From: Chloroflexota bacterium
GTDB taxonomy: Bacteria; Chloroflexota; Anaerolineae; Anaerolineales; Villigracilaceae
NCBI GenBank assembly: GCA_020217065.1
Contig: JAIWOB010000014.1
Location: 1-10,000, forward strand
DNA: 10,000 bases
Reading direction: 5' to 3'
The notes under the pieces were generated by a model, which ran no database searches, was not told the DNA's origin, and saw nothing but the letters and a program-made list of their open reading frames with translations. Every line of letters begins with the position of its first letter. Position 1 is the stretch's first letter. Shown here piece by piece: positions 5,964-10,000 of this stretch. Position numbers and translations under genes: made by a program.

Positions 5964-7952
5964 TTATTGCAACCCCTCCCACTCCGCCAGCAGACCATCC
6001 ATCTCATTCTGGACTCGTTCATATTCCTTCGAGAGCCTGACCACCTCGCCAGCGTTAGCGGGTGGGTTTTCGAGCCGTCTGCCGATTTCGCCCAATTCGT
6101 CTTCGAGGGCGGCGATTTTGTTTTCGATCTCCTGCGCTTTGGCGATGCGCTGACGTTCCTCTTTTGCGCTTGCGGATTTTGCTTTGGGCGCGTCTTTTTT
6201 GCGGGACTCGGCTGCGGCGGCTTGACGCGCCAGCTCCTTTTCGCGCTCTTCCTTCATTTGCGAATACGTCCCTTTGAAGATAACGAGGCGCGACTCGTCG
6301 GCGTCAATTTCCCAGATTTGGGTGGCGAGGGCGTCCACGAGGTAACGGTCGTGGGTGACGAGCAGAATCGTGCCAGCGTAATCGTCCAGCACGGCTTCGA
6401 GGACTTCCTGCGAGGGAATGTCGAGGTGGTTGGTCGGCTCGTCGAGCAGGAGCAGGTTGGTATCCTGCAAGGCGAGTTTCGCCAGCGCCAGCCGTCCGCG
6501 CTCGCCGCCTGAGAGCATGTAAACTTTCTTGAAAACGTCGTCGCCTGAGAAAAGGAACTTGCCGAGATATTCGCGCGCTCGATTCGGAAGATAACCCGAC
6601 GCGGCGATGATTTCTTCGAGCGCGGTATTCTGCGGATTAAGACCCTCGTGCGCCTGAGCAAAATACCCAACGCTGAGACTCGCCCCCAGGGTCACGTCGC
6701 CAGCCAGAGGGGGAATCTGACCGAGAATCGTCTTCAGGAAAGTGGTCTTGCCCGCGCCGTTGGGTCCAATCAACGCCGCGCATTCGCCGCGTCTCAACTC
6801 GATATTGGGCGACGAGAATAAAACTTTGCCTTCATATCCCACTTTGAGATTTTCGGCGCGGATGACCAAATCGCCAGAGCGGGTTTGGGACGAGAGCCGC
6901 AGGTGCAGGTTGGGCAGAGTCCGCACGGGAGATTGCAGTCCGCGCACGCGGCGCTCGGCTTCTTCGACGCCCATGATGGACGCGGCGACGGAGACTTCGG
7001 CGGCGGTCTCGCTCCACTTTTGATTGAGCGCGGCTTCCATGCCAATCTGCTCGATGGCTTGCAGGATGCGCGAGAGACGTTTGAGTTTGCCCTTGGCTTG
7101 CAGCACGTTCTGTCCCGAAACGTTGCGCTTGATGTACTCCACCTCTTTCAGCAGCTTTTCTTTTTCGCTCTCGAAGATTTCCTGCCTGCGGGCGGCGCGT
7201 TCGGCGCGCTGCTTGAGGTAGGCGCTGTAATTGCCGCGATAACTTTCGGTTGCGCCTGGGAACATCTCGAAAACGACGTTGCAGGTTTTGTCTAAAAAAT
7301 AGCGGTCGTGAGAGACGATAATCGCCGCGCCTTCCCATTGGCTCAGATAGCCTTCGAGCCATTCGACGGCGGCGATGTCGAGGTGGTTGGTGGGTTCGTC
7401 GAGCAGCAGCAGGTCGGGCTCGGAGAGCAAGAGGCGGGCGAGGAATCCGCGCGTGCGCTGTCCGCCGGAGAGATGGTCAATGCTGAGTTGGTAATCGTCT
7501 TCGCTGAATCCCAAACCTGTCAGCGCCTGACGGATGCGGGTCATGTAAGTGTATCCGCCGCGACGCTCGAAGTCGTCCTGTAATTTGCCGTAGCGCGCCA
7601 TGACCTCTTCGCCCTGAGCGGGGTCGGACATCAACTCTTCGAGGCGATGCAGTTCTTCCTGCTCTTTTTTGAAATGACTGAAAACGGACTCGCACGCCTC
7701 CCAGAGCGTTCCCGTCATCTCGAAGTCCGCCTCCTGCGAGAGATACCCGATGCGGATTCCCTTCGAGCGGGTGACTGTCCCCGACGAGGCTTCGTCCGCG
7801 CCGGCGAGGATTCGCAGCAGCGTGGTCTTGCCGATGCCGTTCGGTCCGACGATTGCCATGCGCGCGCCTTTGGGAACGCTGAAAGAGACTCCGCTGAAGA
7901 TGTCAGTGGGTCCGAAGGATTTGGAGAGGGAGGAGACGGTGATGAGGGACAT
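5964..7952 (-). CDS. ABC-F family ATPase (Uup/YdiF type)
   Basis: This 662-residue protein has two complete ABC ATPase domains and no membrane segments, which marks the ABC-F family (translation factors and ribosome-protection proteins) rather than a transporter. Domain 1 has Walker A GPNGIGKTT (36-44), signature LSGGQ (161-165), Walker B with LLLLDEPTNHLD (181-192) and H-loop SHDR (214-217). Domain 2 has GPNGAGKTT (396-404), LSGGE (480-484), LLLLDEPTNHLD (500-511) and THDR (533-536). The inter-domain linker (about 240-330) is basic and helical. A C-terminal helical, charged coiled coil (about 565-660) is typical of Uup-like members and may contact nucleic acid or ribosome. All catalytic motifs are intact. 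The ATG at 7952 has only a weak SD (GGAAACC). A housekeeping translation role is more likely than antibiotic resistance, but sequence alone cannot decide. Confidence 0.93.
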   Translation of the reverse strand: MSLITVSSLSKSFGPTDIFSGVSFSVPKGARMAIVGPNGIGKTTLLRILAGADEASSGTVTRSKGIRIGYLSQEADFEMTGTLWEACESVFSHFKKEQEELHRLEELMSDPAQGEEVMARYGKLQDDFERRGGYTYMTRIRQALTGLGFSEDDYQLSIDHLSGGQRTRGFLARLLLSEPDLLLLDEPTNHLDIAAVEWLEGYLSQWEGAAIIVSHDRYFLDKTCNVVFEMFPGATESYRGNYSAYLKQRAERAARRQEIFESEKEKLLKEVEYIKRNVSGQNVLQAKGKLKRLSRILQAIEQIGMEAALNQKWSETAAEVSVAASIMGVEEAERRVRGLQSPVRTLPNLHLRLSSQTRSGDLVIRAENLKVGYEGKVLFSSPNIELRRGECAALIGPNGAGKTTFLKTILGQIPPLAGDVTLGASLSVGYFAQAHEGLNPQNTALEEIIAASGYLPNRAREYLGKFLFSGDDVFKKVYMLSGGERGRLALAKLALQDTNLLLLDEPTNHLDIPSQEVLEAVLDDYAGTILLVTHDRYLVDALATQIWEIDADESRLVIFKGTYSQMKEEREKELARQAAAAESRKKDAPKAKSASAKEERQRIAKAQEIENKIAALEDELGEIGRRLENPPANAGEVVRLSKEYERVQNEMDGLLAEWEGLQ

Positions 7953-8033
7953 GGTTTCCGGTGGGAAGTGAAAAGTGAGAAGTAAAAAGCGCGGGTGGAT
8001 TTTATCCTATCCGCCCTGGGTTGGGGGATGTTG

Positions 8034-8039
8034 TATAAT
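8034..8039 (+). promoter_or_regulatory. Candidate -10 box (TATAAT) of the MntA/HepT operon
   Basis: A perfect TATAAT within TTGTATAATT ends 7 nt before the ATG at 8047, so the transcript would be leaderless or have a leader of at most 1-2 nt. No SD is present at this start. No good -35 lies 16-18 bp upstream. The same TTGTATAATT string recurs upstream of the histidine phosphatase at 8961-8970. Confidence 0.5.
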
Positions 8040-8046
8040 TTGACTC

Positions 8047-8364
8047 ATGGTCACGAAGGCTTCTTCCAAAGTCAAAATTCGGGTTCCCAAACGAAAATTG
8101 TCGGAGTTTTGCCGCCGTTATCAGGTGGAGAAACTGGCTTTGTTTGGCTCCGTTTTGCGCGCTGACTTTCGCAAGGAGAGCGACGTTGACGTGCTGGTTT
8201 CCTTCCAGCCTGCCGCGCGGATTGGGTTCATCACCTTTTCGCGGATGCAGCGCGAACTTTCGGAGATATTCAAGCGTCCCGTTGACCTGGTTCCGATGGA
8301 CGGGTTGAAGCCCGTCATTCGAGATTCAGTCCTTGCCAATATCGAGGTGGTGTATGCGGCGTGA
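8047..8364 (+). CDS. MNT-domain nucleotidyltransferase antitoxin (MntA-like)
   Basis: This 105-residue minimal nucleotidyltransferase has the motif Gly34-Ser35 in LALFGSVLRADF, then ESDVDVLV with Asp46-x-Asp48, and a third acidic Asp80 in RPVDLV. The catalytic triad is therefore complete. The first 15 residues are basic and look like an extension. In characterised MntA/HepT pairs the MNT protein is the antitoxin and adds AMP to a tyrosine of the HEPN toxin. The presence here of both the GS...DxD site and the partner's RX4HXY motif fits that mechanism. The gene overlaps the HepT-like gene by 11 bp, so translation is probably coupled. The start at 8047 is the first ATG after a TATAAT box. There is no SD. 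Confidence 0.9.
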   Translation: MVTKASSKVKIRVPKRKLSEFCRRYQVEKLALFGSVLRADFRKESDVDVLVSFQPAARIGFITFSRMQRELSEIFKRPVDLVPMDGLKPVIRDSVLANIEVVYAA

Positions 8365-8695
8365 GAAGTTATATCTCGCCGACATCGTGGAGGCGGCGCG
8401 AGCCATCGAACGCTTTTTGATGGGACAGGACTTCGACGAATTCGAGCAAAACGAAATGCTCAACAGCGCCGTCTTGCAGAAATTGACCGTCATCGGCGAC
8501 GCCGCCGCCCGCCTGCCAAAAGAATTTACCGCCCGCTTCCCCGACATCCCCTGGGTGGATATTGTCGGATTTCGTAACATCGCCGTGCATGAATATTTCG
8601 CCATCCGCTGGGATATTGCATGGGTCGCTGCAGTGGATGATGTCCCCCGCTTGAAGGAACAAATCGAGAAAATTTTGAGGGATGAGTTTTCGTAG
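8354..8695 (+). CDS. HEPN-domain toxin (HepT-like)
   Basis: This 113-residue all-helical protein has the HEPN signature Arg74-N-I-A-V-His79-E-Tyr81, an RX4HXY motif. In HEPN ribonuclease toxins the Arg and His form the active site, and the Tyr is the residue AMPylated by the MNT partner. The start at ATG 8354 gives MRREKLYLADIVEA, the usual HepT N-terminus. An upstream in-frame start at 8333 lies deep inside the antitoxin frame and is rejected. The 11-bp overlap with the MNT gene and the terminator 15 bp after the stop show a two-gene operon. All motif residues are present, so the toxin looks functional. The role, growth arrest by RNA cleavage under stress or phage attack, is inferred from the family. 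Confidence 0.9.
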   Translation: MRREKLYLADIVEAARAIERFLMGQDFDEFEQNEMLNSAVLQKLTVIGDAAARLPKEFTARFPDIPWVDIVGFRNIAVHEYFAIRWDIAWVAAVDDVPRLKEQIEKILRDEFS

Positions 8696-8710
8696 GTTGC
8701 GCTAATGATA

Positions 8711-8752
8711 GGCTTCCGATTTCTCCAAGAAATCGGAAGTCCCATTTTTTTT
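8711..8752 (+). terminator. Rho-independent terminator of the MntA/HepT operon
   Basis: A 14-bp stem (8711-8724 with 8728-8741, one GU pair, otherwise perfect) has a 3-nt loop CCA and is followed after 3 nt by eight T at 8745-8752. The arms read CTTCCGATTTCT and AGAAATCGGAAG. It starts 15 bp after the hepT-like stop codon and is strong by any hairpin-plus-T-run rule. Confidence 0.9.
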
Positions 8753-8963
8753 CGCGCCTCGCCTTCCCCATACGGGGACGATGTCGGCGAGAAACGATTC
8801 AGAAAACCAGAAATTCAGAGAACAGAAGCCAGAATCAAGGGAGAGCGCGGGCGCAACTGAAACCAGATTTCGCAACCGCCGCCCAATGCCATTTTCTCGC
8901 GCGTTCGAGGTTGCCGCATTCCTCCAGCCGCGCCGCTGGATTTTGCGCCCGCGCTTTGCGTTG

Positions 8964-8969
8964 TATAAT
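8964..8969 (+). promoter_or_regulatory. Candidate -10 box (TATAAT) of the cobC-like/cobQ cluster
   Basis: A perfect TATAAT within TTGTATAATT lies 35 nt upstream of ATG 9005. It would give a leader of about 29 nt that is pyrimidine-rich and lacks an SD. The -35 region (around 8941-8947, TTTTGCG) is a poor match. Confidence 0.5.
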
Positions 8970-9004
8970 TCGGCAATCCTTCGCCCGCCCTCCATCCTTT
9001 CCCC

Positions 9005-9658
9005 ATGAACCTTTTTCTCATCCGTCACGGACAAACCGACTGGAATCTCGAACAGCGTTTTCAGGGTCAAAGCGACGTCCCGCTCAACGCAGCGGGACGC
9101 AAACAAGCCGCCGCCCTTGCGGAGCGGCTTGCCGCCGAGACATTCGACGCCGTCTACTCCAGCGACCTGCAGCGCGCCGCCGAAACGGCAAATATCATTT
9201 GTAAGTCGGAATGGAATTCCGACTTACACCCCGACCCGCGCCTGCGAGAGGTAAACTTTGGCGATTGGGAAGGCTTAACTTACGAAGAAATCAAAGCCAA
9301 ACATCCCGAAGCGCTCGCGGCGTGGGAAGCCGATATTTTCAAATACGCCCCGCCCAACGGCGAGACTCTCGAAGGGCTGGCGCTTCGCGTTCAAGCCGCG
9401 CTGGGCGAACTTCGCGCAAAACACGAAGGTCAAAGGATAATGGTCGTCGCGCACGGCGGAACGCTGCAAACTTTGATTTGTCTCGCGCTCGACCTTCCGC
9501 CGGCGATGTACTGGCAGTTTCATCTTTCCACCGCCTCGCTTTCGGAACTCGCTTTTTATCCCGCAGGCGCGATTCTCAACTCGCTCAACGACACAAGCCA
9601 CCTGCCCAAGTCCGCGCCGAAGAAGGCGTGGAATCCGCTGTCGCGAAAAACGAAATAG
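9005..9658 (+). CDS. Histidine phosphatase family protein, probable alpha-ribazole phosphatase (CobC-like)
   Basis: This is a 217-residue protein with the phosphatase core LIRHGQTDWN (5-14), whose RHG histidine is the phospho-acceptor. It also has YSSDLQRAAETA (51-62), RLREVNFGDWEG (79-90) with the proton-donor Glu region, and VVAHGGTL (147-154) with the second catalytic His. The C-terminal pattern ending in LNDTSHL resembles alpha-ribazole phosphatases, which remove the 5'-phosphate during assembly of the lower cobalamin ligand. The gene directly precedes cobQ on the same strand, which supports that role. A general phosphoglycerate-mutase-like phosphatase remains possible. Codons 66-75 (CKSEWNSDLH) are encoded by a perfect DNA palindrome, placed between conserved blocks where family members vary. 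There is no SD before ATG 9005. The stop codon overlaps the left arm of a 15-bp inverted repeat. Confidence 0.85.
   Translation: MNLFLIRHGQTDWNLEQRFQGQSDVPLNAAGRKQAAALAERLAAETFDAVYSSDLQRAAETANIICKSEWNSDLHPDPRLREVNFGDWEGLTYEEIKAKHPEALAAWEADIFKYAPPNGETLEGLALRVQAALGELRAKHEGQRIMVVAHGGTLQTLICLALDLPPAMYWQFHLSTASLSELAFYPAGAILNSLNDTSHLPKSAPKKAWNPLSRKTK
9200..9228. repeat. Perfect 13-bp-stem palindrome inside the CobC-like reading frame
   Basis: The left arm 9200-9212 reads TGTAAGTCGGAAT, the loop GGA is 9213-9215, and the right arm 9216-9228 is the exact reverse complement. It falls in frame, keeps the gene open and encodes residues 66-75. There is no T-run after it, so it does not look like a terminator. 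Confidence 0.85.
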
Positions 9659-9752
9659 ACCTGACAGGTTTCCGCAGAACCTTAATCGACCAGCGCGATT
9701 CTGGTTCATAGAATCTGAATCGACTCGCTACACGGTAAAACCTGTCAGGTCT
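9657..9752. repeat. 15-bp perfect inverted repeat flanking a 66-bp spacer before cobQ
   Basis: The left arm 9657-9671 (AGACCTGACAGGTTT) and right arm 9738-9752 (AAACCTGTCAGGTCT) are exact reverse complements. Each arm is itself nearly palindromic (ACCTG, one base, CAGGT). Inside is a smaller hairpin, GATTCT at 9697-9702 and AGAATC at 9710-9715, with a 7-nt loop. The element spans almost the whole gap between the CobC-like gene and cobQ, overlapping the stop codon on the left and ending 7 nt before the cobQ SD. It could be a small mobile or dispersed repeat, or an RNA structure controlling cobQ. No target-site duplication is obvious. Confidence 0.8.
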
Positions 9753-9759
9753 GTGGTAA

Positions 9760-9764
9760 AAGGA
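9760..9764 (+). promoter_or_regulatory. Ribosome binding site (AAGGA) of cobQ
   Basis: AAGGA lies 7 nt before ATG 9772, at normal spacing. It begins 7 nt after the right arm of the 15-bp inverted repeat, so folding of that repeat could affect access to it. Confidence 0.65.
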
Positions 9765-9771
9765 AATATTC

Positions 9772-10000
9772 ATGACTGCAAAAGTATTAATGGTTCAAGG
9801 CGCAAGCTCGTCCGCGGGCAAAAGCCTGCTCGTGACCGCGCTCTGCCGAATCTATGCGCGGCGCGGAATCAAAGTCGCCCCGTTCAAGGCGCAGAACATG
9901 TCGAACAACGCGGCGGTCTGCGCCGACGGCGGAGAGATTGGACGCGCCCAAGCCTTGCAAGCCGCCGCCGCTGGCGTCGCCCCCAGCGTGGATATGAACC
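9772..10000 (+). CDS. cobQ: Cobyric acid synthase, N-terminal part (cut by window end)
   Basis: Only the first 76 codons are in the window. The translation starts [20 protein letters not shown], a P-loop-like ATP-binding start of the MinD/DTBS-like amidotransferase fold. [12 protein letters not shown] and [16 protein letters not shown] follow, a pattern highly characteristic of CobQ/CbiP. The enzyme amidates four side chains of adenosylcobyrinate a,c-diamide, using glutamine and ATP, to make adenosylcobyric acid. The C-terminal glutaminase domain must lie beyond the window. The start is supported by AAGGA 7 nt upstream. The gene lies 113 bp after the CobC-like phosphatase, consistent with a cobalamin gene cluster. 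The related CobB amidotransferase is less likely because of the KAQNMSNN pattern. Confidence 0.93.
   Translation, partial: MTAKVLMVQGASSSAGKSLLVTALCRIYARRGIKVAPFKAQNMSNNAAVCADGGEIGRAQALQAAAAGVAPSVDMN

Larger units (their letters stand above)
8696..9004. other. Intergenic region between hepT-like and the histidine phosphatase gene
   Basis: The left part of these 309 bp holds the terminator at 8711-8752 and the right end holds the TATAAT box at 8964-8969. Between them (8753-8960) I see a purine-rich stretch at about 8779-8845 and GC-rich sequence, with no convincing reading frame, tRNA, riboswitch or repeat. Confidence 0.5.

Noticed and set aside
5967..6512. 181-codon plus-strand open frame opposite the ABC-F gene
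   Set aside because: It is an antisense shadow of the C-terminal half of the ABC-F gene, with no domain pattern of its own. Similar frames opposite pncB and the hydrolase were rejected for the same reason.
7960..7986. Short direct repeats (AAGTGA / AAGTAA) upstream of the ABC-F gene
   Set aside because: Imperfect low-complexity purine-rich repeats of 5-6 bp, too short and irregular to call an operator or repeat array.
8905..8930. tRNA-like GTTCGA element
   Set aside because: GTTCGA appears, but no T-stem, anticodon arm or acceptor stem can be built around it.
8702..9106. 134-codon minus-strand open frame across the 8.7-9.1 kb gap
   Set aside because: It runs through the terminator hairpin, the promoter box and the start of the histidine phosphatase gene, has no recognisable motif, and its composition is low-information. 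Treated as a chance frame.
9659..9771. Cobalamin riboswitch upstream of cobQ
   Set aside because: The gap before a B12 gene is the obvious place, but I see neither the conserved B12-box nor the other core segments of the cobalamin riboswitch. The region is dominated by the 15-bp inverted repeat. The gap at 8753-9004 was checked in the same way and also shows none.

Overview
The window is about 10 kb of dense, moderately GC-rich bacterial chromosome. The gene content is ordinary housekeeping and salvage metabolism plus one small toxin-antitoxin pair. Gene styles and protein sequences look like a Chloroflexota (Anaerolineae-type) genome: TATAAT-like boxes lie almost on top of start codons, SD sequences are weak or absent at several genes, and the ABC-F and nucleotidyltransferase proteins have that character. 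The lineage call is an inference from overall resemblance, with no marker gene to confirm it.

Layout from left to right. (1) Minus strand, 9-983: a CBS-pair plus GAF sensory protein with no output domain. (2) Minus strand, 1092-3961, read right to left: a small two-helix membrane protein, a nicotinamidase-like cysteine hydrolase, then nicotinate phosphoribosyltransferase. The last two form a nicotinamide-to-NaMN salvage pair. (3) Plus strand, 4182-5924: a deoxynucleoside kinase followed by an uncharacterised nucleotidyltransferase-fold protein. (4) Minus strand, 5964-7952: a large two-domain ABC-F ATPase, convergent with the nucleotidyltransferase. (5) Plus strand, 8047-8695: an MntA/HepT (MNT-HEPN) toxin-antitoxin operon with overlapping genes, closed by a textbook intrinsic terminator at 8711-8752. 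(6) Plus strand, 9005 to the window end: a histidine phosphatase resembling alpha-ribazole phosphatase (CobC), then the first 76 codons of cobyric acid synthase (CobQ). This is the start of a cobalamin-assembly cluster.

No new defence or mobile system is visible, and there is no IS element, CRISPR array, rRNA or tRNA. The signals not explained by gene content are structural. A perfect 13-bp-stem palindrome lies inside the reading frame of the CobC-like gene (9200-9228). A perfect 15-bp inverted repeat, 66 bp apart, fills the gap between that gene and cobQ (9657-9752). Several genes have -10 boxes so close to the ATG that their mRNAs would be leaderless or nearly so.
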